From: JBHGBM01 sp041946965
GTDB taxonomy: Bacteria; Acidobacteriota; Terriglobia; Bryobacterales; Bryobacteraceae
Length of the DNA stretch: 26,186 bases
Assembly: GCA_041946965.1 (NCBI GenBank)
Contig: JBHGBM010000079.1
Span: forward strand, 1-26,186
Direction of reading: 5' to 3'
A program made the translations under genes and the position numbers. Under the pieces are notes generated by a model. That model searched no databases and was not told the DNA's origin. It was given only the letters and a program-made list of their open reading frames with translations. Shown here piece by piece: positions 14,571-22,653 of the stretch (position 1 is its first letter; each line of letters opens with the position of its first letter).

Positions 14571-15656
14571 ATGCACCTGCTTCGCGCGTTGCTCGTTTTC
14601 ACGGCCGCGATCGCGGCCGCGCAGGTCCGGGACACGCTGCCGGTTCCGGACATCCCCGGCTATAAGACCCTGAAGTGCGACTTTCACATGCACACGGTTT
14701 TCTCCGACGGCGACGTGTGGCCCACTGTACGCGTGAGCGAGGCCTTCCGCGACGGTTTCGACGCGATCGCCATCACCGACCACGCCGACTACCGCCCGCA
14801 CAAGGAGGACCTGCGTCCCGATGCCGCGCGTCCCAACGAGATCGCGCGCCGCACGGGCGACGCGTCCGGCATCATCGTAGTGCCCGGAATCGAGATCAGC
14901 CGCGACCTCACCCACCTCAACGCCCTGTTCGTCACCGACCCAGCGGCGCTGGCAGGCGTGCCGCTCCCCGAAGCGCTCCGCCGCGCCGTCCAGCAGAAGG
15001 CCTTTGTGTTCTGGAACCATCCCGGATGGCGCAAGCCCAAGGCCGAGTGGACCCAGGAGATCGACTCCTACTTCGAGGAGAAGCTCTTCCAGGGCATGGA
15101 ACTGCTGAACGGAGGCAACTTCTACCCCGACGCCTACCCCTGGGTGGAGCAGAAAAAGCTCACCATTTTCGCCAACAGCGACGTGCACGGATTGAGCCCC
15201 ACGGGCCGCGCGCGCCCGGTGACGCTGGTGTTCGCCCGCAGCCGCGACCTGGAGGGCATCCGCGAAGCGCTGGTGGCGCGCCGCACGGCGGCGTGGATGA
15301 ACGGGCAGGTGTGGGGCGCGGCCGGGCAGCTTGCGCCGCTGTGGAGCGGCGCCGTGCAGGTGGAGCGCGGCGACATGCGCATCCAGTCCGGCAGCCGTCT
15401 CTGCGGCTTCTGGCTGCGCAATACCTCCGCGCTGCCCTTCGAATTCCGCCTGCGCAAGAAGCCGGAGTGGATCACGGGTGGCGGCAACGGCAGCATCCGG
15501 CCCGAAGGCACCGCGGGGGTATCGCTCAACCTGGCGAAAGACGCACCCGTGGGCCGGAACCGCGTGGAACTGGAATTCGAGCTGACGAACTTCCACACCG
15601 GTCCCGGCGGCAATCTTGCCGTGAATGTGCCGGTGACGATTACGGTGGAGCCATAG
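14571..15656 (+). CDS. Exported PHP-domain phosphodiesterase (Sb-PDE-like)
   Basis: 361 residues. A signal peptide (1-18, MHLLRALLVFTAAIAAAQ) is followed by a PHP metal-dependent phosphoesterase: H39-x-H41 in CDFHMHTVFSDG, D70-H71 in ITDHADYRPH, a glutamate in 'VPGIEISRD', 'FWNHPGW', and a closing 'ANSDVHG'. These supply the ligands for a two- or three-metal centre. 'SDGDVWPTVRVSEAFRDGFDAIAITDH' closely matches the Sb-PDE type, named after an enzyme from Sphingobium that hydrolyses organophosphate diesters. The last 100 residues form a beta-rich domain. The natural substrate is unknown; scavenging of phosphate from phosphodiesters in the periplasm is a reasonable guess. Confidence 0.85.
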   Translation: MHLLRALLVFTAAIAAAQVRDTLPVPDIPGYKTLKCDFHMHTVFSDGDVWPTVRVSEAFRDGFDAIAITDHADYRPHKEDLRPDAARPNEIARRTGDASGIIVVPGIEISRDLTHLNALFVTDPAALAGVPLPEALRRAVQQKAFVFWNHPGWRKPKAEWTQEIDSYFEEKLFQGMELLNGGNFYPDAYPWVEQKKLTIFANSDVHGLSPTGRARPVTLVFARSRDLEGIREALVARRTAAWMNGQVWGAAGQLAPLWSGAVQVERGDMRIQSGSRLCGFWLRNTSALPFEFRLRKKPEWITGGGNGSIRPEGTAGVSLNLAKDAPVGRNRVELEFELTNFHTGPGGNLAVNVPVTITVEP

Positions 15657-15740
15657 CGGAACAAGCCGGTTCGTATTTTTTCACAGCCAAAGCGCCGCGC
15701 GGCAGGTTACCAGCGCCGAAAAACGCGCGACTCTAGGTAT

Positions 15741-18700
15741 ATGGGTCGTGTCCTGGCTCTTGCCCTGCTGCTTGGCGGGTCCCTGTGCGCCGAGCGCTAT
15801 GCCCTCATCCTTTCCGATCCGCCGGCGCTGAAGGGGCCGCGTACCGCTGTTCGCGCGGCGCAGAGTACGCTGCGGCGGGAACTCGCCGCGCGCGGTTTTC
15901 GCGAAACCGGGTCGGTGGAGCGCATCCTCAATGCCGTTTTTGTGCAGACTACGCCGGACCGCGTGGATGAGCTGAAAGGCCTGCCGGGAGTCGCCGGGGT
16001 GGTGCGGATGCGCATGCGCTATCCCAAGCTGAACCGCGCCGTGGAACTGGTGAACGCGCCGGCGGCGTGGAACGCGCTGGGCGGTGTGCAGAACGCGGGC
16101 GAGGGCATGAAGATCGCCATCATCGACAGCGGCATCGACCAGAACCATCCCGCCTTTCAGGACCCAACCCTCACGCCTCCCGCAGGCTACCCTATCTGTC
16201 AGGGCGGCGATTGCTCCTTCACCAATTCGAAGGTCATCGTGGCGCGCAGCTACATACGGCAAGTCGCCGCGGGCTTCGGAGCGAACCCGGCGGCGGAGTC
16301 CCGGCCCGACGATTACACCCCGCGCGATCATGTAGGCCATGGCACGGCGCTCGGCATGATCGCCGCCGGAAACACCAACACCGGTCCCGCGGCCACCATC
16401 ACCGGCATGGCGCCGCGGGCATTTCTGGGGAACTACAAGATCTTCGGCACGCCCGCCATCAACGGAGGCACGTCCAGCGACGTGATCATTCAGGCGCTCG
16501 AAGACGCTTTGAACGACGGCATGGACGTGGCGGTGCTCTCGCTCGGCGGGCCCGCGTTCACCGCGCCTCTCGACCGAGGCGCCGCATGCGGGTTGAGCGG
16601 CAACACGCCTTGCGACCCCGAAGCCGTGGCCATTGAGAACGTGATCGCCGCCGGGCTCTCCGTGGTTGCAGCGGCGGGCAACGAGGGCGATCTCGGCGCT
16701 ACGGCGCCCACCAGGGGCACCATCGACTCGCCCGCCTATGCCCCCTCGGTCATCGCCGCCGGCGCAAGCACCAACGCGCACACGTTCCTCAATTCGCTCC
16801 GCGTGCCCGGCGGCGGTGTTCCCTCGGGACTACAGCAGATCCCCGCGGTATTCGGCGACGGGCCCCTGCCGGCCGCCCCGCTGACCGCGCCGCTGATCGA
16901 TGTGGCGACCCTTGGGGATAGCGGCTTGGCCTGTGCGGCGCTACCGCAGGACTCCCTTCGGAGCGCTTTCGCCCTCATCCAGCGCGGCGTCTGCACCTTC
17001 CTTCAGAAGGTGCAGAACGCGCAGCTTGCCGGCGCATCGGGCGTGGTGTTGTATCAGCAAACCGGCGTGGACGCGGTGCTCGTGCCGGGCGGCTTGCAGG
17101 ACCTGCGCATCCCGGCTCTGATGATCGGGTTCACCGCGGGGGCGGCGCTCAAGAGCTTTATCTCGGCCAATCCCGGACGCGAGGTGACCATGGATCCCAA
17201 CCTGGCCGAGGCGCCCGTGAATCCGTTCAACGAAGTGGCGGGCTTCTCCTCCCGCGGGCCATCCATCGACGGCGCCCTCAAGCCCGACCTGGTGGCCGTG
17301 GGTTCGAACGTCTACGTGGCCACCGAAAGCACCGATCCCGACGGCCCCATGTATGACGCCTCCGGCTACACCGTCGAGCAGGGCACCAGTTTCTCCACCC
17401 CCATGGTGGCGGGCGCGGTCGCGCTGGTGAAGCAGCGCAACCCGCGCTTCGGCCCCGCCCAGCTAAAATCCGCCGTGGTGAACACCGCTACGCGGGATGT
17501 GACCGAGGACGGCCGCGCCGCCTCTGCGATCTCGGTGGGCGCGGGAAAGCTGGACACCAACGCGGCGGTGAACACCAACATCACCGTGCAGCCAGCCGTG
17601 CTGGCTCTGGGCGTGATCCGGTCCGTACCGGTGGCGCGGCAGTTGACCTTCACCAACAGCGGAACAGCGGCGGCCAGCCTGACGCTTCAGGTTACCCCGA
17701 GAGTCGCCGACCCGCAGGCGTCGCTCCGGCTCGACCGCGGTACGCTCAGCCTCGCGCCGGGCGCATCCGGTACGGTGACCGTGACCCTGCAAGGTTCGCA
17801 GCCCGGGCCGGGCGCCTACGAAGGCGACATCCTCGTCCAGGGCGGAACCGTGCCCGTGCATATTCCTTACCTGTATCTGGCCGGCGACGGCCAGCCCGCC
17901 AATATCTTTCCGCTGATCGGCTATGACGTAGTGGGCGCGGCGGGTGCGGACAACCCCGACGGCGGTATCGCCTTCCGCGTTGTGGACCGGTACGGGGTAG
18001 GGGTGTCCGGCGTGCCCGTCACCTTCCGGGTGACACGCGGCGGCGGCACGGTCTATCAACCCGACGCGCGGACCGACCAGTATGGCATAGCTGGAGCGGG
18101 CGCCACTTTCGGCCCGTTTGCCGGCCCGCAGCAATTCGTGGCGACGGCGGGCGGGCTCACGCAGACGTTCGATGCCTCTGCGCGCACCCGTCCCACCATC
18201 TCAACCGGCGGCGTGGTGAATGCAGCCACGTTTCTGCCTTCTCCGGGTGTCGCGCCGGGTTCATACATCACCATTTTCGGCACCGCGCTCAGCGACCAGA
18301 TAGGGACCGCCCGGAGCGCCAGCCTGCCGTTCTCGCTCGGCGGCGCGAGCGTGGCCTTCGACGCCGAAGAGGTGAGCGTGGCGGGGCGGCTCTACTATGC
18401 CAGTCCCACGCAGATCAACGTGCAGGTGCCCTGGGAGCTTGCCGGGAAGCGCTCCGTGCAGATGAAAGTGGACGTGGGAAGGGTGAGCGGCCGGCTGGTT
18501 ACGCTAAACCTGACCGACGTGGCGCCGGGCGTGTTCGAGTACGCGGAATCTACGGGCGTGCTGCTCGCCGCTGCGCTGGACTTGAATTTCGGCGTGATTG
18601 GAACCAACAATCCCGCCGCGCGCGGCAGCGCAATCCAGCTTTACTGCAACGGGCTCGGCCCGGTGGACAACACCCCGCCCACTGGCGAGCCCGCCCCGGT

Positions 18701-18908
18701 TTCACCGCTGGCCCGCACCTTCGCGCAACCCACCGTGACCATCGGCGGCCGCCCGGCGGCGGTGGGCTTCAGCGGACTGGCGCCGGGCTTTTCGGGGTTG
18801 TACCAGGTGAACGTCACGGTGCCTTCCGATGCGCCCACGGGCGTGCAGCCGCTGATCTTGACAGTGAACGGCATTCCGGCCAAGACGGTCAACCTGCCGG
18901 TGCGGTAG
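15741..18908 (+). CDS. Large secreted subtilisin-like protease with PA insert and TIGR03437-type C-terminal domain
   Basis: 1055 residues. Order: signal peptide (1-17), inhibitor-like prodomain (about 18-95), S8 catalytic domain with D129 (IDSGID), H200 (HVGHGTA) and S550 (GTSFSTPM), a protease-associated insert (about 375-480, 'FALIQRGVCTFLQKVQNAQLAGASGVVLY') between the His and Ser parts, a beta-sandwich (about 610-710), an Ig-like segment (about 725-810), and a C-terminal domain (about 815-1055) beginning 'GGVVNAATFLPSPGVAPGSYITIFG' and containing 'YYASPTQINVQVPWELAG' and 'LYCNGLGPV'. That last domain is the type found on many extracellular proteins of Solibacter. The enzyme probably degrades protein outside the cell. 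Only a weak AGG precedes the ATG. Confidence 0.93.
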   Translation: MGRVLALALLLGGSLCAERYALILSDPPALKGPRTAVRAAQSTLRRELAARGFRETGSVERILNAVFVQTTPDRVDELKGLPGVAGVVRMRMRYPKLNRAVELVNAPAAWNALGGVQNAGEGMKIAIIDSGIDQNHPAFQDPTLTPPAGYPICQGGDCSFTNSKVIVARSYIRQVAAGFGANPAAESRPDDYTPRDHVGHGTALGMIAAGNTNTGPAATITGMAPRAFLGNYKIFGTPAINGGTSSDVIIQALEDALNDGMDVAVLSLGGPAFTAPLDRGAACGLSGNTPCDPEAVAIENVIAAGLSVVAAAGNEGDLGATAPTRGTIDSPAYAPSVIAAGASTNAHTFLNSLRVPGGGVPSGLQQIPAVFGDGPLPAAPLTAPLIDVATLGDSGLACAALPQDSLRSAFALIQRGVCTFLQKVQNAQLAGASGVVLYQQTGVDAVLVPGGLQDLRIPALMIGFTAGAALKSFISANPGREVTMDPNLAEAPVNPFNEVAGFSSRGPSIDGALKPDLVAVGSNVYVATESTDPDGPMYDASGYTVEQGTSFSTPMVAGAVALVKQRNPRFGPAQLKSAVVNTATRDVTEDGRAASAISVGAGKLDTNAAVNTNITVQPAVLALGVIRSVPVARQLTFTNSGTAAASLTLQVTPRVADPQASLRLDRGTLSLAPGASGTVTVTLQGSQPGPGAYEGDILVQGGTVPVHIPYLYLAGDGQPANIFPLIGYDVVGAAGADNPDGGIAFRVVDRYGVGVSGVPVTFRVTRGGGTVYQPDARTDQYGIAGAGATFGPFAGPQQFVATAGGLTQTFDASARTRPTISTGGVVNAATFLPSPGVAPGSYITIFGTALSDQIGTARSASLPFSLGGASVAFDAEEVSVAGRLYYASPTQINVQVPWELAGKRSVQMKVDVGRVSGRLVTLNLTDVAPGVFEYAESTGVLLAAALDLNFGVIGTNNPAARGSAIQLYCNGLGPVDNTPPTGEPAPVSPLARTFAQPTVTIGGRPAAVGFSGLAPGFSGLYQVNVTVPSDAPTGVQPLILTVNGIPAKTVNLPVR

Positions 18909-18934
18909 AATGCGCCTCACGGGAGGTGATTTCT

Positions 18935-19930
18935 TTGAGGCGATGGGTTTTGCTAGCGGCCTTGTGCGCGCTGCCGCTCGGCGCACAGCCGAAGAAGATC
19001 GTGGTGATGCGCGGATTCGAGGGGTCCATCGAAGAACTGCGCGGCGCCGCGCCCGGCGTCACGCTGGTGGCGCCCCCGGCCGACAAGCTGCGCGAGGCAG
19101 TGGTGGACGCCGACGCCATCATCGGCGGCATCAATCCCGAGCTTTTCCGCGCGGCGAAGAAGCTGAAATGGGTGCAGGTGCACAGCGCCGGCGTGGAGAG
19201 CTACCTCTTCCCCGAGTTCGCGGCCAGCGACGTGGTGCTCACCAACTGCAAGATCATCCAGGGTCCCAACATCGCCGACCACGCCATGGCGATGCTGCTC
19301 GCGCTTACCCGCGAACTGAACCGCGCCATTCCCGCCCGCGCGCAACAGCAGTGGGCGCGGGGCGGTTATCATCCCATCGAGCTGCGCGGCAAGACGGCGG
19401 TCGTCATTGGCGTGGGCGGCATCGGTGCGCAGATCGCACAGCGCGCCTCCGCCTTCGGAATGACTGTGATCGGCGTGGACCCCAAGGACATCTCTTACCA
19501 TCCGAGCGTGAGCCGCATGGTATTCCCGGACCAGCTCGATTCCGTGCTGCCCGAGGCGGACGTGGTATTCGTGGCCGCGCCGCACACGCCGGAGAGTGAG
19601 GGCATGATGGGCGCGCGGCAGTTTGAGCTGCTGAAGCGCGGCGCGTACTTCGTCGCGGTTTCGCGCGGCAAGCTCTACAACACCGACGCCCTGGTGAAGG
19701 CGCTCGACTCGAAGCGGCTGGCCGGCGCGGGCCTGGACGTGACCAACCCCGAACCGCTCCCCAAGGGCCACCCGCTTTGGAACTTCGAGAACGTGATCAT
19801 CACGCCGCACTACGCCGGCCAGTCCGACCAGGTGCAGACGCGGCGCATCGCGCTGGTGAGAGAGAACGTCGCGCGCTTTGCCGCCGGCAAGCCGCTGCTC
19901 AACGTGGTGGACAAGAAGAAAGGTTACTGA
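18935..19930 (+). CDS. D-2-hydroxyacid dehydrogenase family protein with signal peptide
   Basis: 331 residues. The D-isomer 2-hydroxyacid dehydrogenase fold is complete: NAD motif GVGGIG (159-164) with D182 after the second strand (specific for NAD and not NADP), the catalytic Arg in 'AVSRGKLYN' (R244), Glu in 'DVTNPEPLP' (E273) and His in 'ITPHYAG' (H292). The N-terminus RRWVLLAALCALPLGAQ is a clear signal peptide, odd for an enzyme that needs a cytoplasmic cofactor. I prefer TTG 18935 because GGGAGG (18921-18926) lies 8 bases upstream; the GTG at 18926 would place the ribosome site inside the start codon. The gene follows the subtilase by 26 bases and ends directly against the convergent Crp-type gene. 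Confidence 0.88.
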   Translation: MRRWVLLAALCALPLGAQPKKIVVMRGFEGSIEELRGAAPGVTLVAPPADKLREAVVDADAIIGGINPELFRAAKKLKWVQVHSAGVESYLFPEFAASDVVLTNCKIIQGPNIADHAMAMLLALTRELNRAIPARAQQQWARGGYHPIELRGKTAVVIGVGGIGAQIAQRASAFGMTVIGVDPKDISYHPSVSRMVFPDQLDSVLPEADVVFVAAPHTPESEGMMGARQFELLKRGAYFVAVSRGKLYNTDALVKALDSKRLAGAGLDVTNPEPLPKGHPLWNFENVIITPHYAGQSDQVQTRRIALVRENVARFAAGKPLLNVVDKKKGY

Positions 19931-20608
19931 TCACCCCTGCGCCTCGGACTCGCGCTCCAGGGCGGCGCGGTTCAAGATCTCAACCTCGTGACCGTCGATG
20001 CGAATGAGGCCCTCTCCCCGGAAGCGCGCCAGGTTGCGCGAGATCACTTCGCGCACCGTACCCAGCCTCGAGGCCGCTTCCTGGTGCGTGAGCGGGAAGG
20101 TGAACCGGTTCGAGCCCGCCTGCTTGCTGTAGTCGAGAAGAAGGCGCGCCAGCCGCTGCGTGACGCTGCCGAACGTCATGCTCTCGACCACCGCGACCAG
20201 GTGGCGCAGCCGCCGGCCTACCACCGCCAGGACCTTCAAAGCCACCTCGGGGTACTGCCGGCAGACGTGGTGGAACTCGGCTTTGTTGATGAAATACGTC
20301 ACCACCGGACCCACCGCCCGCACCGAAGCCGGATACGGGCCTCCATCGAACAGCGGCAATTCGGCGACGGTGGAAGGCGCGGTTTCGAGCGCCAGCATCA
20401 TCTCGCGCCCGGAGGGGGAAGTCTTGTAAATCTTCACCGCGCCTTCGGCAATGAAGAAGATTCCCGCGCAGGGCTCGCCTTCCCAGAACAGGGTTTCATC
20501 GGCCGCGAACCGCCGCTCGACCGCGCGTTGCGCCAGGGCTTCGAGCTCGGCATTCCCCAATCCCGAGAAGAGCGGGACATGGGAGAGGAAGCGGATTTTA
20601 TCGGCCAC
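19931..20608 (-). CDS. Crp/Fnr-family transcriptional regulator
   Basis: 225 residues. An N-terminal cyclic-nucleotide-binding-type domain (about 10-125: 'RFAADETLFWEGEPCAGIFFIAEGAVKIYKTSPSGREMML') is joined by a dimer helix to a Crp-type winged helix ('LTHQEAASRLGTVREVISRNLARFRGEGLI', about 172-200). The cysteines needed for an FNR-type iron-sulfur cluster are missing (only C47 and C115), so an oxygen-sensing cluster is unlikely; the ligand is unknown. It is the last gene on the minus strand behind the cytochrome/porin genes (53-bp gap) and may be cotranscribed with them; Crp controls the Shewanella mtr genes. Its stop codon abuts that of the dehydrogenase with no base between. Confidence 0.9.
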   Translation of the reverse strand: MADKIRFLSHVPLFSGLGNAELEALAQRAVERRFAADETLFWEGEPCAGIFFIAEGAVKIYKTSPSGREMMLALETAPSTVAELPLFDGGPYPASVRAVGPVVTYFINKAEFHHVCRQYPEVALKVLAVVGRRLRHLVAVVESMTFGSVTQRLARLLLDYSKQAGSNRFTFPLTHQEAASRLGTVREVISRNLARFRGEGLIRIDGHEVEILNRAALERESEAQG

Positions 20609-20661
20609 TCAAGCCGATGTTACAGCAGGCGCGCGGAGCGCCGCAACGCGCGGCCGGATCG

Positions 20662-22653
20662 CTAGCGTGAAAAACGCAGCCCGATCATGAACAGGTGGCT
20701 GCGAAAACCCTCGAACCGGTAAAACTGCTCGCCGAAGCCGTAATAGCGCCATTCCATGGTCCAGGCCACGTGCGGCATCAGCGGCAGCGCCACCCGCGCC
20801 TGCGGCTGGTAGAAGCGCGTGGGACGGCTCCCGCCGGACGAAAACAGCGATCCGCCCACGGTTAGCTTGCCGGTTTGGCCCCCGTACTGCGGCAGGGAGA
20901 AGTCGACCAGCGTCGTAGCGGTATGCGCGTTTTCGCGGTAGAGACTACGCGCCGGGGTGAGGGTTTCCGGTTCCAGGTAGTCGATATCGGACCGCATCGT
21001 GTAGCGGCTGTACTCGGCGAGCACGCTGAAGCGCTTGGCGGCGTTGGGCGTCCACGTAGCGGTCACGGTATTCTCGCGCCACAGGTAGTCGTAGCGGCTG
21101 CCCGCCGCGGGATTGTGATTGCTCAGCACGCTGAGGTTCGCGCTGAAACCCAGCGAGGTCCACGGTTGGAAGGTCCCGCGGACGCGCCCCCGCCGGTAGT
21201 CCGCCAGGCTGGTGCGGAAGTATGCGCGCCCGCTCGACGCGCCCTCGAAATCGGCGTGCACGGAGAACAGCCGCGTGCGGAAGCCGCCGCCCGCCAGCGC
21301 GACGTGCCGTTTCATCTCGCCGATTTCGCCGCCCGGGGTGAGGCCGCTGGGAGGCGCACCGGCGTTGCCCCACACGTAGCGGTGGCCGCCGCGCAAAGTG
21401 ATGCGGGAGGTGAGGTCGAACAGCAGGTTGACCTCCTGGTGGTTGTAATTCATCACCAGGCGCCCGGGCTGGAACAGCGGCGTCAGAGGCCTGGCAGCGC
21501 CGCCGCTGAGCAACAGGGTTTCGGCCAGCAACGCCGTGGAGGCATTGTGCAACCGGTCCGTGAGCCAGCTTTCCGTGACGCGCAGGCGCCGGTGCACGCG
21601 GATCTCGGCGCCGGCGTTCCCTGAGCTGTGAGGCATTTTCGCGCTTCCCGTGAACAGGTCGCTCTGCGTGTTGTAGAACAGCAGCGGGCTCATCAGGACG
21701 AAGTTCCCCGCCGCGCTCAGGTCGAAGCGCGTCTCGGTCTTGGGCTGGCTGAAGAGGAACTGGCCGAAGAGGTTCATCCACGGGAACGGGCTGGCCCCGG
21801 CCATGATGCGTGTATAGATGCTATCCCCGCGCACGCCGTAGGCTTCGCGCACGTTGTTCAGCGCCAGGGTCTGCCTGAGGAAGGGGGTCGTCCGGTTGCC
21901 CAGGTTGCGGTCGGAAGTGGAGACCGTCTGGTCGTCCCGGAACGTCGTACCGCCCTGTTCGAGCGTGAGGTGCCAGCGGTTCATCTCGAAACGGACGCCG
22001 GCGCGGAAGTCGCTCAACTCGCTGCGCGGCTCATTGAGGACGGGATACTCGTTGCCGCCGGCGACAAAGGTGGTGATGCCGCGGCCGAACCAGGAATTGC
22101 GGCCGAAGGCCACGTAGGGGACGATGCGCTTGCCGGGGAACAGGTCGAGGGAGATATCGCTGAAGCGCCGCCGCGTGTCGAAGGCGCGTTCCGTTGCCGC
22201 GATGCCCAGGTCGCGGAAGGGATTGGCAAACGAGGGCAGGAAGCTGTAATACGCGATGCTGCGGTAGTCGGCGCGAAAATCGTAGGCGTTGAGCTTGCGC
22301 GCGCTGACATAGGCCCCGGTATGAGGGTCGCCGCCCCAGCCGAAGGTACGGGCGTCGATGCGGTCGAAAAGCCGGCGGCTGGCGCTGTTGATGGTGAAAT
22401 CGGCGCCGAACAGGCGCGGGCCTTCGTCATAATCCACCACGCTGCGGTAGACGTTTTCATTGCCCGCGATGCCGGTGAAGCGGTAGCCGAAATCGACGGT
22501 GCCGCTGAAGCCGGGCTCGCCCGCGGGCTTTTCTTCCGGCTTGGAGGTTTCGGCCGGCTTGGCCTGTTCAGCGGATTTCGCCTCTTCGGCGGGTTTGGCC
22601 GCTTCCTGCGCCAGGAGCGGCACTGCCATGAGTGCAGCGATCAGGAATCTCAT
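20662..22653 (-). CDS. MtrB-like outer-membrane beta-barrel of a porin-cytochrome conduit
   Basis: 663 residues. Signal peptide (MRFLIAALMAVPLLAQ), then a 30-residue Ala/Lys/Pro/Glu-rich linker, then a long series of amphipathic strands of alternating polar/aromatic residues to the C-terminal F-S-R end, the appearance of a large outer-membrane barrel. Length agrees with MtrB (about 700), the sheath that holds the decaheme MtrA in the outer membrane; 'LFPGKRIVPYVAFGRNSWFGRG' and similar periodic segments fit. Sequence similarity to MtrB/PioB could not be measured, so the call rests on fold, size and neighbours. ATG 22653 overlaps the stop of the decaheme gene (ATGA), giving coupled synthesis of sheath and wire. 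An earlier in-frame start (22701) lies inside that gene and has no signal. Confidence 0.8.
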   Translation of the reverse strand: MRFLIAALMAVPLLAQEAAKPAEEAKSAEQAKPAETSKPEEKPAGEPGFSGTVDFGYRFTGIAGNENVYRSVVDYDEGPRLFGADFTINSASRRLFDRIDARTFGWGGDPHTGAYVSARKLNAYDFRADYRSIAYYSFLPSFANPFRDLGIAATERAFDTRRRFSDISLDLFPGKRIVPYVAFGRNSWFGRGITTFVAGGNEYPVLNEPRSELSDFRAGVRFEMNRWHLTLEQGGTTFRDDQTVSTSDRNLGNRTTPFLRQTLALNNVREAYGVRGDSIYTRIMAGASPFPWMNLFGQFLFSQPKTETRFDLSAAGNFVLMSPLLFYNTQSDLFTGSAKMPHSSGNAGAEIRVHRRLRVTESWLTDRLHNASTALLAETLLLSGGAARPLTPLFQPGRLVMNYNHQEVNLLFDLTSRITLRGGHRYVWGNAGAPPSGLTPGGEIGEMKRHVALAGGGFRTRLFSVHADFEGASSGRAYFRTSLADYRRGRVRGTFQPWTSLGFSANLSVLSNHNPAAGSRYDYLWRENTVTATWTPNAAKRFSVLAEYSRYTMRSDIDYLEPETLTPARSLYRENAHTATTLVDFSLPQYGGQTGKLTVGGSLFSSGGSRPTRFYQPQARVALPLMPHVAWTMEWRYYGFGEQFYRFEGFRSHLFMIGLRFSR
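22584..22605. repeat. AKPAE-coding repeat, copy in the porin gene
   Basis: A 22-base stretch here matches 23489-23510 in the decaheme gene at 21 of 22 positions. Both encode part of the Ala/Lys/Pro/Glu-rich linker that follows the signal peptide in each protein. Confidence 0.75.

Noticed and set aside
20609..20661. GC-rich inverted stretches between the barrel gene and the Crp-type gene as a terminator
   Set aside because: Only short imperfect stems can be drawn and there is no T-run, so I do not call one.
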